From: Steinernema hermaphroditum
Lineage: Eukaryota; Nematoda; Chromadorea; Rhabditida; Steinernematidae
Direction of reading: 5' to 3'
DNA length: 64,000 nucleotides
Assembly: GCA_030435675.1 (NCBI GenBank)
Contig: CM059625.1
Span: 9,858,001 to 9,922,000 of the forward strand
Below are positions 24,440 to 35,156 of the stretch, one piece after another. The translations under genes and the position numbers were made by a program. A model generated the notes under the pieces. It worked only from the letters and a program-made list of their open reading frames with translations. It did no database searches and was not told where the DNA came from. Within the stretch, counting starts at the first letter, position 1. The number at the start of each line of letters is the position of its first letter.

Positions 24440-27400
24440 TCACAAACGATAATGGTTTACACCGCTTGAGGACTCGGTTCCGTCAGTACACGCGTTGTTG
24501 TAGTGATGAAACAAAGCTGTATTGACACTTCTTTGATGGCGGGACTGGATGCTTGCTGTTATGGAACCTGAAAATGCACATCTTGCGTGTGAGAATCATT
24601 TTCTTTGGGGAGCACACTTGATCAATCACTGCGGCTGCTTCTAATGAAAATCTAATCTTTACCGGTCGGGGAGACATTATCGTAGCGACTCATGTCAAGG
24701 CAAAGCGAAGGTGATGAACCCCGCTCCTCGTCGTCCACCTCCTCATCCTCCGTCGTGGCCCACTCATTGTCAGATTTTTCTTCACTTTCAAGATGATCAA
24801 TTATCTGATTGACTGCCTCAAAACTGCGTCCCATTTCTGATCGGAACACAACGCGCCGTTCTTTCCTGGGAGGCGACGGCTCATCACTATCGGACGACTG
24901 CTTTAATGTCAGAGTGGACGCGTTTTCAGCGTTGTTAATGACGGGGCTAGATAACGAGCGTCAGCATTTGCGCATGTCTCTCAGTCTCCTTACCTCAGTA
25001 ACGACGGCGTCACTTGGAGCGATCGTAGACCGGAAGAGAGATAAGATGACTCAATTGGTGGCGTCATATCGATTGCTGTTTTCTGAATTACGCTTGTTAT
25101 GTTCAAGATAACGACAAAGATCATTGTGAAAAAAGGACGTATTTTCCATAGCTGAGAAAAGTAGGAACGTACTTGAATCAGCTGAGGCTCTCCATCTTCG
25201 GGTTCACATGGGCTCTCTGATTTCTTACTGTTTTTTCGGCTGAACCAACTGCGCCAACCCTTTTCTCGCAAGTACTCCGCTCGACGCGTTACGAAGGATA
25301 TCACAGAATCGCTGTTCCGAATACCACGGAACACATCAGTTGAGTTACTCCTGCAAACTAATATTTCTGAGAACCGGGCTTTGAACGTAAACCCACCGCC
25401 TCCATTTTACATGACCACCGGTGTCGACACCCTTCTCTGGTTCTCCATTCGAGCCTTTCTTTCGCGTGACAATTCCAAAAATGGACCGATCGACGGATGG
25501 TCCTCTAAGGAGACGTTTCCATGCCATAAAATGATCTGAGATTTTCCTAGGTGGTCGTTCGAAAGCCGCATTAAACACCGGCGACCCCCGTGGGGGTTCC
25601 ACATCGAGTTCCACACAATCTCTGTTGCGTAGATCGGGAGCCGTTTGGCTGCGAGCTACGGGAGCGGCACTTGTGATACCACCAACCTCGAGGCACGTCC
25701 GCTCTTCTAAAGGTAGAGCACAGGTTGTGTTTAAATGCTATGAGATTCTAAGTTACCGGATGTTGACGGGGCTGAAACCTCGCTGAGATCATCCGAGAAT
25801 ATTGCTTTTGCATTTGTGATAAGGAAATTACACAAGCTTGTTTGTACATTAAGGCCATGCAGAAGTAGGGAATCATTGCTGAGCAAAGTGGGAGGAGATC
25901 TATAATAGGATTACTGTAGTATTCCCTGAATATCACCTACCGGATAAGGTTAGGAGCCCAAACAATAGATAAATTTCGTGAGGTCATATCAGTGAGATTT
26001 GTGAAATTGCACATTTTAGACAAATGAGTCAGCAAGTATTCGGCGGTCCTGAGATGGCCCGGAGGAAGTTTCCGAATTATCGATCTACATCGCTGGATCT
26101 TTTGCGTAGTTTCTTTTTCGTAACAACTCTAAATAATAAACAGTGACCGCCGAGGTTTGATTATGCGCCTTCCAGCAGCCAACGTTATTGTGTTATCACT
26201 CACCACTAGGTCACTGTAGAGCTCAAAAGTGAACAGAGGATTTGGAAGTTGTCGAAAGTATTGCTTTAGTAAGGACGAAACGCAATGTATGTCATGTAAA
26301 ATCACTGGGTCGTTTAAGTTAGGCACGGCACCCATGTCAAATTCGTGTCTACAACCATAAAATCAAAGACGAAGGATAAGAGGAATAACCTTAGTCTACG
26401 GATGTTGGACTGTATTCCACATTGACGGTAGATTCCTGTGACGATTCCATGTTTTTCGATTATCTCCACACATGTGGTTATTATCTGAGGAACTGAAAGG
26501 CATGTTGAGCATTTGAGTTGTACAAGCTTTACCTTGTCGGTTATTCTCCGAGAGATGTTTTTCTAAATCAACGCCAAAAACACGCGGTGACGAGTTGGTA
26601 GTCCATAAAAATTTCTTTATGGACTTTTGAGCTTGCAATCCACTTCTTTTGAAACGCTCCCACCGTTCGCTTCCGCGGCGTGTCTCTTCGTCGACCATAC
26701 ACTTTCCCACGAACAACTTCACACAGTCACTTGGAAGGTATCCCACCTAAATTGATAGCTTTTCCTGACAGCTCACTATCGTAACTCTTTGAAAGTTTGA
26801 ATTCCAAATTTCTGACTTTCCAATACTTTTAGCTTTGTTAAATACACATTGTCCGAGAGAAAAATATTCCATGACTAATTCTAAAAATAACCTTTTAGTG
26901 CAGTTTCTTCAGTAGTTTTTCTTAGAAACTCGCAAATCATTTATTTAGTACAAGATAGCAGTTGTACCTCAAACTGATGAGGGAAGACGTCGTCGTAACT
27001 GGAGTCGCTCGGAGATGTATAACTGATTGTCAGCTTCGCTTTCCAGAAGTTGTTACTCGTTTGTTCCGATGAGTTCATTTCAATAACAGAGACTATGTCT
27101 CCAATCTAAAAAAACAACGTTATTTCTTTTTTGGTTAGCCTCCATTTTTATCAACTTACCCTGATTGTGAGTTGGTCGGGTGTTTCGGCAGTGTAGTTGC
27201 GTACAACTATGGCAGCTGCGATTGCAGGAGTGTTGATTGGGGTGTATTCGGCTGGAATAAAGTGATTTCCTCGGCTGTCTAACTGAAATATCCGAACGTT
27301 TTGTTGGCAAGGATTCGTGCGTGGGGATTATAACAAACCTCGAGAAATCGTAGTACAGGAAAACAAGTAATAACACTTCCAGTTAGTCGGGAAAGTCGAT

Positions 27401-28219
27401 CAGCGTAATTCGACAGCTCTACGTACAGATCTGAAGGGCTCACAGCACCCTGCTGACTTTCCACCAACTCTTCGATCTCATGTAATCGACTGTACTTCCG
27501 ATCAAAGATGCATCGGTGAAGCTGGTAATCGAATTCGATCATTTCCCGCAAAGAGCGTTTTATTGTCCTGTAAGTGGTAGGTTTACGTAAGAAACTTTTT
27601 TTACTCGTTTACCATTGCTTGTTATTGCTTTCAATACTCAGGCAAAGAATCCAGTTGTAAATGGGGGTTTCAAACGAAGGTTCGTCGGAAATGTGCTTAA
27701 ACCCCAAAAAGTCCACTTTCACGGGTCCTAACTCAACAACAAAGAAGTGAAAATGCTTGCATTCGGTCAGCTTAAAAATACTGAAATTCGAAACTTAGGA
27801 CACGTACACCAGAGGGTAGTACCTCGCTGAACGATGATTAGGCACCGGACTGCGCTGAACAGACGAAGATCTGAGGGTGGAACGTGGACGGCGTCGGTGA
27901 CCAATCGAGTCTAGTGTCGCGGCCCTATTCATCTCGGGAAAAAACATTTTCCACTCATTTGTCACCTAAGAATTATGGACAATTACCGCGAACAACTACT
28001 AACGCCGTCAGCAAGTACTCGACACAAACGGATCCATAAAAGATTTTACGGAAATATACAAACTGATCGAATACAACATAGCCGCGCCTGTTCATTGAGC
28101 TGCACAAACTCAATGATAAATGCATTGTCCACAAGGGAAGCGCAGACTAGCCGATCCCCACAATTCACTAGGAGATTCATCAAAAGTCGGGCAAAAAGTT
28201 TGCACACATCATCGTCGGA
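24440..28219 (-). CDS. rrc-1: PX-SH3-RhoGAP protein, RRC-1 / ARHGAP32 family
   Basis: It should stimulate GTP hydrolysis by Rac and Cdc42 at membranes or the cytoskeleton. Exons, right to left: 28219-28064 (candidate), 27965-27823, 27780-27613, 27567-27339, 27282-27160, 27105-26968, 26746-26533, 26492-26390, 26348-26204, 26128-25941, 25878-25757, 25706-25397, 25350-25173, 25082-24994, 24946-24663, 24567-24440. Without the candidate exon this is 853 residues. The PX-like part (FKLTECKHFHF to TGSVITCFPVL) matches ARHGAP32 in spacing. The SH3 segment runs from DQLTI to VGYLPSD. The RhoGAP domain starts at VFGVDLEKHL, includes the arginine-finger region GIYRQCG, and ends near IVWAPNLIR. The C-terminal third is acidic and low complexity. 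The first exon is uncertain: 156 bases, in phase, clean borders, but no match I know. The true start may lie further upstream. Confidence 0.9.
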
Positions 28220-28354
28220 CTGAACGCAAGAGTGCTTAGGACGACTGCCGGTGAGAACTGAAACACCAAGCGGCCATCGCGTCACGGTCGAAAGAAATGA
28301 TGCATGCTGTAAATCGTGAGATATCTGAACGCACCATGCTTTGTTCCTGGAATT

Positions 28355-29005
28355 TCAGGAATTATCGGCTATTGCATTATTATAATCGATCAACCCCTGC
28401 AAGATCTGAACAGCTTCGGTGAAACTGTCTGTGAATGAACCAAGCTGGTAACAGTAAGTTATACAAACTAAACAAAAGGGACATTGGAAGTGCGCGGGAA
28501 AAACCAGGAATAAGAGATCTTTTTCGAAGCAAGCCGGATCACAAAGAACGTGTTGAGGTTGCTGTGTCGAGGCGAGCAAACATGCCAACAATCTCCGCGC
28601 AATTACCTCTCAGTAAACCTAACAGTGTTTGATAAATTGCTGATGGCCAGAAATAATGGATCGCTATCGCTAACGGCTTGATAGCCTCAGCGTGAAAAAA
28701 GTGCTTGAACGGTGCTACGACATAGTAGTCCGCAATTGCCGCAACGAATGATTAGCACGCTTCTCCACTTAACATAATTATCTAAATGAGCAAAAAAAAG
28801 AACTTCTATCGGGCAAGCAAAGAGACCTGGAGGGATCTGGGGCATTGGCGAATAGAGCCAGTCTTTGGAAGAAGTTTGCGTGCGAGCCAACAGCTGTTCC
28901 TGTTACAAAGCGGCGGATGGCCGATCCTCACTCATAGCTGTGTGAGCGAGGTGAAGGATCAACATAGCCAGTCCTAAAGACCAGCGAAACGCAGTTTTAA
29001 TGCAC
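28355..29005 (-). CDS. Unidentified small gene, partial model
   Basis: Two exons join in phase: 28714-28607 and 28428-28355, ending in a TGA stop. They encode a helical, fairly hydrophobic tail (FHAEAIKPLAIAIHYFW, then TEAVQILQGLIDYNNAIAD). A possible upstream exon from 29005 begins after a strong acceptor (TTTTAACAG) and encodes a hydrophobic segment (FRWSLGLAMLILHLAHTA), but I could not join it in phase. I recognise no family. It could be a separate membrane-associated gene or chance coding potential next to rrc-1. Confidence 0.25.
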
Positions 29006-31430
29006 CTGTTAAAATAACAGAAACAAGGTAAAACTATGTACTCATTATAAAAGGTCGCACTCGTCGCACAACAAGCGGTATGTTGTGCGATGAGCGTTGG
29101 TATCTTTTTCTGACGACCTTCTTTCATTCAAGTGTTAGGCTTCTGTAGAAAAAAAAGAACAGAAAGATGTTCTTAGCATGTACCTCCGGACCTCAAAAGA
29201 CGCCCTGGAATTTCAAAAGCATTTGTTCTAGGTGCCAGTGATTTGAAACTTGGGGGAATTACAAGAAAATGAAAAAGTGAGGCGCCAATTGGATTCAAAC
29301 TGAGGACATATAACTAAGCAATATTGTTAAGTGGTATTGAAAGTCTGAGAAATCTGCTTACAACTAATAACAGCCTTATCTGGTTACTGTGGGGGCAGGG
29401 ATTCGATTCCACTCATCTTTTTTTCAAAACATTTTATCGCACAATTTTAAGGTATCGGGAGCACTGTGACGATGTAGACGTTCATCAAGGTGCTTTTCTG
29501 AATTTCCGATGTGTCGTGATTTTTTGAGAAAAGTTTTGCAGTCGACGTCGAATCGAGAATCAAACCCACAAACCTTGTACCACATAGCTTTGAAGATTTG
29601 AAGATGACTGTTTGTTACCAAAAAGACACATATTTCGATCAACATATTCACCGTTTGACTAGAGCCCTGTTCTCAAGCAAGAGCTGGATGCCGCGTGTTT
29701 GGAATTGATAGTATATTCTTGGATCTACTTTTTGATCTCTTCGATAGATTCGGGATTTTTTTCCTTCGATGTCATTTCTCATTAATCGAAACAGGGGAAG
29801 TCAGACGTAACGACGTCCGATGATAACGCCAGGATGGGTGAGAATGTCCCATCCTAAACCGCGTAGTTTATGACTGGTGAGTTTTTCAGCATGAAGTTCA
29901 GAGTGATCAAACGAGATGATCTTCTTCTTGTTTGGCCTCGTTTCTCGCAAAGCTGCCGCGACCTTCTAAAGTCGTATACGTTAACTGTGAGAGTGGCGCC
30001 TCAGTCCTGGACTTCTCAATAGACGCAAAGTTGCATATCTCACCAAACGCATGACATACATTTCTGTTGGTGAAGTTCGGGCTTGAGATCAGGATGAGGC
30101 TTTACGTTAGGAGCCACCTACTTCCACTTCTTTCGGAAGTTAATCGGCATCCACTTTCCGTCATCCGTAACCAGATGTAACAAAAAGGATTTTCTCTCGT
30201 TTTTGGAAGGTAGATAAGACACAAACTGACGTCCTCTGGCCTTTCGGGGCGTGGATACTCTCGACCGGAATCAAAAGTTTCCTCGTAATATCTGCGACTT
30301 CACGACTTCACGAATTTATTTCGCGAATCAAAGGCGTTATGCCTTGCATGACACTGATTAATAGACAACAGAGGATATGACTTGTAGACGGCTTTATTCC
30401 TGGCGCGGCGTAGATGTCGAACCGGTCGTAGACGACGCACTTCACAGGGCATCTGGGAATCGGCAAATCTTCAGCTACGGCATAGCGGGCGCTTCTGAGC
30501 TGGCATCTGATGGTCCGTGGTCCGGGAGTTGCGTCTTCGCTGGTCCTCAGAGCGTCGGCGACCTCCGGGATGACATCTCACACAGCATCGGGCTTCGGAT
30601 TCCTGGCGTCGGACATTTTGTTGTCAGCGGTGGTGGCACTACGGCTTCCGGGTTTCCTAATTCCCTCTGGAAGCCAGAGCAGTCACAACTGCCACGGGGT
30701 TTCCATCTGACCAACCAGACACCCAGAGAGCGACCGGAGGGACCGACCGCTCGCCACCGCGACACGAGTGACACGTAACATCTGCGGGTTACTGTACATA
30801 ATTCCATTGCGCTCAAAATAGTCGAGCATCATTCCTTCCTAGGTCGTTTCATTTTGACTTAGCCAACATCTTCCTCGCTCTCAAAACCCCCACGTGGAAT
30901 GCTTCGTGAAGATTCAGGACTTATTTTGCAGGCGCGTTGCGTGCTTGAATTTCTTTGTTGCATCAAGATGAGTATTTTTTTTGCAGTGTTCTGACAGCGC
31001 CGGGTCCTTTTTGTCAGCTTTGGCGAAGATTCAAGGACTTCGAAAATTCGTGATACTATCTAAAGGTTTAATTCTTAGAAACTGCTAGGTTTATCGAGAA
31101 ACCGATTTCAAAATGATGTTCAGCGATGTCGAAAACAAGGGCATGGAATGTTTTAAAAACGAATTTTGAGCCTATCGGAGATTCGCTAATTATATTCCAC
31201 TTGCTTGCTTGTATTCACGATCGGAATTTATCACACGGCTTATCAGGTCAACTACGTAGACAGTAAAAGCTTACACATAGTTGGTAAGCAATCCTAGAAA
31301 GCCTAATGAATATTATCCTATTACGTCCTTCACCATACTGAGGCTTGTTTGCTGTCTATAAGAACCTGCAGACGGTCTGCAATACGAGAAATTTTTTGGA
31401 CAGCCATATTTCCGAATGTTATTCGCGTGT
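29006..31430. other. Gene-poor accessory DNA, possible old repeats
   Basis: No exon chain is visible. Several spots resemble a tRNA B box (GATTCGATTCC near 29401; reverse-strand GTTTGAATCC near 29292; GGGTTTGATTC near 29560) but none has a complete cloverleaf. The block 30370-30780 is G/C-rich, with overlapping open frames of 133 codons (plus) and 89 codons (minus), neither recognised. It may be remnants of mobile elements. Confidence 0.35.
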
Positions 31431-31439
31431 TTTTCGTTG

Positions 31440-31965
31440 TTTTATTCCTGTTTATTACTCGAGAATCGATGCGTGCGCTTATTAGTGAAGATCCCCAGCT
31501 GGAATCCTACAAAATAAGGCGTGGATATATTCTAACCGACCAGAAAAAGAATAAAAAACCGAAGAATTAAAAAAACTGAAGGACGAGGCACATAGTAGGT
31601 CTGGATTTCCAAATGTGGTCTTCTGGGATGACAAGATTTTTGCGACTGAAGCGATCCACAACAGCCAGAATCATCGCTATCTGCTGCAGGAGGGCACACC
31701 ACATGCACACCAGGCACACCAAGAAGTCATTTCTCCGAATCTGTGATGGTTTAGGGCGAAATCTGTGCAACCAGCAAAATTTCCCTGGTTTTCGTCGAAA
31801 AAGTTGTAAAAATCGACTCTCACGTATACAGATCCTGGCGATGTATCTGATTCCCTTGGCCAAAACCCACTTATCGGACCACGATTGGGTATTCCGGAAG
31901 AACTGGGCGGCTGCCCAAGGATCGAAATCATTGATGACCCTTCGAACGGACTGTCGCGACAACCC
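31440..31965 (+). pseudogene. Decayed mariner-type transposase
   Basis: Across shifting frames the plus strand keeps landmarks of a mariner transposase in order: SEDPQLESYKIRRG, then ILTDQKK, a FWDDKIF block where the active family has F(S/T)DEK with a catalytic Asp, IHNSQNHR, a shifted VFVEKVVKI block, and AKTHLSDHDWVFRKNWAAA where live copies read W.FQQDSAPAH. Stops and frameshifts interrupt it, and the catalytic QQD region has become RKN, so it cannot be active. The 3' part is missing after 31965. I could not find terminal inverted repeats. Confidence 0.65.
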
Positions 31966-32600
31966 TGTCGCGATGTTCCCTTCTATCGTTTATCTTTGTG
32001 TTTTGACTAATATCTGCACACTTAGTGCATTGTTTTTGTTGTATTAACCTGCTGATGGATGTTCCATCACACCTACGATGTCTACGACGCGCCGAAGCCG
32101 AACATCTGATGTCTACGAAGCGCCGTCTCGATTGCGTCAGCCTGGTCCCGCCACGATTTCCACCGTCGACGGATTCCAGAACATTCTACGCGCTGCAGCG
32201 AGAAGATTTGCCGTGAAGCCGCGCGCTAGCTGGAGCGACTGAAGTCCAAGCCGTTCGGACTTGTTGTTCGATCATTGGATCGTTGTGTTTTGTGTGAATC
32301 ACTGTAGATTCGTTGTTGTAGTTTGGTGCAGTCCAGAGGGACAATTCATAAAGAGTGAAAAGATAAGCACCGTTGTCGTTTGTTGTATCGTTGTAGTGCG
32401 CGACCAGTGTCCGCATATTGTTGTTGTCGTCGTCGTTTGTGAAGCCGTTTGCTGTTTTGTGACGCTTGTGTTTCGTCACGGTGCTTGGAGCAAGATCCAC
32501 ACCATTGTTGTCTTACATCTGAGGATTTTACCGCGTGGCAGCAGTTATCTACGTATCTTCATTGTTTGAAGACGTTCATTCCTGTTTTGGCGAGCATCCT
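31966..32600. other. Spacer between transposase relic and ALG9-like relic
   Basis: I see no recognisable gene. The stretch 32260-32470 is rich in GTTGTTGT-like repeats, a simple-sequence bias that opens spurious reading frames on both strands. Confidence 0.35.
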
Positions 32601-32639
32601 ATCACGTAGTGAACATCGGTTGCGTGGAACGTATAACGG

Positions 32640-33175
32640 ACAGATTAGGACAGTGAGTTCATACCGTTTTCCACACGGACTCTTTATAACGTACTCTCCT
32701 TAAACGGTCCTGACCTCTACGGCGTGGAACGGTGGATTTACTACGTGAAGAACCTATTCCTTAACTCGAATCTTTTGGTTTTCTTGGCGCCCCTGGCCTT
32801 CCCGCTCAAAGCCCTCATCTACGTCCGAGTGTTCCCCTGAAGGGAATTCTCACTCCGCTAATGAGGTCGCTTCCTCCCTGTCGTCTTCATTCATCATGTC
32901 TCTGGCTCCTCATCTTCTTCAAACAGCCCCACAAGGAGGAGCGCTTCCTTTTCCCCATCTACGCACTCATCGCCATCTAAGCGCCATCGCCCTCGATGCC
33001 TTGACTCAAGGCGGGGCCTACTTCGGCCACAAGTTCTCCAGGAAAAAGCTTCCTGCTTCGCCGGAGGCGTCATGGCAGTCTTCATCGTCTTCCTAAGGGC
33101 CCTCTACCGCGGTTACAGCGCGTCGATTGAGGCGTATGGACACCTTAACTAAGTCTTCAACAAACCCCACGAGAA
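32640..33175 (+). pseudogene. Intronless, frameshifted ALG9 mannosyltransferase fragment
   Basis: Reading the three plus frames alternately recovers one continuous ALG9-like stretch. It runs TLYNVLSLNGPDLYGVE, WIYYVKNLFLNSN, LAPLAFPLKALIYV, then (after a shift) IFFKQPHKEERFLFPIYALI, then LSAIALDALT, then AVFIVFLRALYRGYSASIEAY. The block FFxQPHKEERFLFPxYxLI is diagnostic of ALG9, the ER alpha-1,2-mannosyltransferase of N-glycan assembly. At least three frameshifts and several stops kill it. No introns interrupt the match, which suggests a retrotransposed copy. It ends just before the tandem repeat array. Confidence 0.7.
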
Positions 33176-33202
33176 GGAGTCGATCGACTTCGAATGGTCG
33201 AA

Positions 33203-33618
33203 TTGGATTGATTCTATGTATCAGGGGTGCAGATATATAGGATCGTTTTCACTGACTCATATACATGGTTGATATATGAGATTTACGAGTGTTATATTGG
33301 ATCGAACGGTCGACTTGGATCGATTCTATGTATCAAGGGTGCCGATGCATAGGATCGTTTTAACTAACTCATATAATGGTTGATACATGAGATTTACGAG
33401 TGTTATATTGGATCGAACGGTCCACTTGGATCGATTCTATGTATCAAGGGTGCAGATATATAGGATCGTTTTCACTGACTCATATGCATGGTTGATATAT
33501 GAGATTTATGAGTGTTATTTTGGGATCAATCTGTCGAATTGGATCGATTCTATGTATAAAGGGTGCAGATATATAGGATCGTTTTAACTAACTCATATAA
33601 TGGTTGATATATGAGATT
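33203..33618. repeat. Tandem array of four ~112-base units in two alternating types
   Basis: Units start at 33203, 33315, 33426 and 33539, each opening with TTGGAT(C/T)GATTCTATGTAT. Units 1 and 3 share TTTTCACTGACTCATAT; units 2 and 4 share TTTTAACTAACTCATATAATGG. The array is therefore two copies of an AB dimer of about 224 bases, a higher-order pattern. The last unit decays after 33618. It lies between the ALG9 relic and the intronless gene. Confidence 0.9.
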
Positions 33619-33728
33619 TCAATGTGCTATATACACTGAATATACACCTCACTTAATTAAATGCATTGTGCTTAAGCATGAGCAAATGTAAATGAAACAT
33701 TAGTCATTTTATTGGGAAACTGAACAAT

Positions 33729-35156
33729 TCAGAGGTAATTTGGAATGGGAACATTAGCTGAAGTGAGCAGCTTCTTCAGTTTTTCAATTTGGTTCTCCTT
33801 TTCTTCAAGCAGTTTTTTGTAATGTGCCTCCACAGTTTTGCAGGTTTTCCTCGTTCTTACAGGCACTTGGCTTGACGTTTTCGGCGCTGGTTCGTCAGCA
33901 TCCTTCTCGTTCTCTACTCTCTTCCGTTTGCGGTTCAGATGGGTTTGCGCAGAATCAAGTTTTTTTGGTTTTTCAAGTGGTTCGGAAACATCGAGTCGTT
34001 CCAAGTCGTTTCCTACTGGTGCGGTGATAGACGACACGATTGACTCTTCGCCCAGATCATCAGCAATCGTTTCCGGCTCCTGGGCTTGTAACCGCTCGAG
34101 TCCTTCTTCTTTTTGGCCAGAAAACATCTCATCGATGAACTCGCCTCGACTTGATGTTGACAGCGATAATCGCGTCATGTACAGCCCCATTTTATCCGTG
34201 TAGCTCAAAAGCAGGTTCTCAAGCCCCCTGCGACCTTTTTGCTTCGGAACTTCCTCCAGAAACTGATTGAGCAGCTTTTCGCGCTCTTCCAGGCGCATTG
34301 TTGCGAGAGATGTTGTGGTTTTTGATTTGTTGGCAATAATTTTTGTATTGTTGTCCAGGTCGAATAACGCTGCCATTCTTCGCCAAAGTGGTGCAGTGTA
34401 GATCCCGTACGAAAAGTTTGTGTCTTTCTTGCACTTTTCAAAAGCGTCCAGTATCTTTGGCAGGTACTGTTTCTTCTGGTTGTCGTTGAACATCGAGAGC
34501 ATGTATTCAAGCGCCGTTTCGGACGGGAATGCCTTGATCTGCGCTTGCGATTGAATCTTGAAGAATGGAATTATCTTCTCTACATGTTCTTTTAGTGCTG
34601 TCCGTTCGCGAGGCAGCTCTGGCATCACCGTAACGATCCAATCGACCATAGTGGTATGATCGAATGGTCTGGTGTTTGCTTTTTGCAGACTGCTCGCTAG
34701 CGGTCGAAAGCGGAGAGCTGCCACCTCTCTAAGGTCGATGTTCTTGTAAACTTCGCACTTGACTTGTAGATCCATCCAGTTATGCGGCCGAGTAAGCTTG
34801 ACTGCTCTGAGGCGAAGGTATCCATCGATAACAGCAAACGTCCCATCGTTGTTTTCATTGATTTTGAACACTTGGTTGGCCAGCCATTCTTCAACCGTTT
34901 CAGCACCTGCGAGGTCAATGGTGGTTTCTTCTTTTTTCAGTTCTTTCTCGAAGATTTTGTAGTAAGTTGATGTTTGAAGCACTTGAAGGGACAACGTCTT
35001 CTCATAGAAAGGCACTTTCGACGTTTCCCATCGTCCTTCTTCATCCCGGACTACATCGCCGACAAAAACAGAAAACGAAAAGTGGAGCTTCGTTTCGTCG
35101 CCGGTACACAGTGCATCAGAGAATTTTGTATTCATTGTGTTCTGAAAAACACTCAT
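33729..35156 (-). CDS. Intronless 475-residue protein with a ParB-like motif, function unknown
   Basis: One uninterrupted frame of 475 codons, unlike the short exons of every neighbour. Residues roughly 90-170 contain GTFAVIDGYLRLRAVKL followed by CEVYKNIDLREVAALRF and QKANTRPFDHTTMVDWI. This resembles the ParB/sulfiredoxin fold: VxDGxxRLxA box, then a segment like ENLQRE..P.E. The middle is helical. The C-terminal part is charged, with a nuclear-localisation-like NRKRKR, and ends in a predicted coiled coil (HYKKLLEEKENQIEKLKKLL). A nuclear DNA-associated role is an inference only. A good splice acceptor (GTTTTTCAG) sits inside the 5' end, just before Met-8 at 35135, so the mRNA may start there. 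It lies in the insertion island next to repeats. It may be a retrogene, a transferred gene, or a gene carried by a mobile element. Confidence 0.7.
   Translation of the reverse strand: MSVFQNTMNTKFSDALCTGDETKLHFSFSVFVGDVVRDEEGRWETSKVPFYEKTLSLQVLQTSTYYKIFEKELKKEETTIDLAGAETVEEWLANQVFKINENNDGTFAVIDGYLRLRAVKLTRPHNWMDLQVKCEVYKNIDLREVAALRFRPLASSLQKANTRPFDHTTMVDWIVTVMPELPRERTALKEHVEKIIPFFKIQSQAQIKAFPSETALEYMLSMFNDNQKKQYLPKILDAFEKCKKDTNFSYGIYTAPLWRRMAALFDLDNNTKIIANKSKTTTSLATMRLEEREKLLNQFLEEVPKQKGRRGLENLLLSYTDKMGLYMTRLSLSTSSRGEFIDEMFSGQKEEGLERLQAQEPETIADDLGEESIVSSITAPVGNDLERLDVSEPLEKPKKLDSAQTHLNRKRKRVENEKDADEPAPKTSSQVPVRTRKTCKTVEAHYKKLLEEKENQIEKLKKLLTSANVPIPNYL

Noticed and set aside
32186..32500. 104-codon frame rich in Asn/Asp/Thr
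   Set aside because: It is the reverse reading of a GTTGTT-rich simple sequence.
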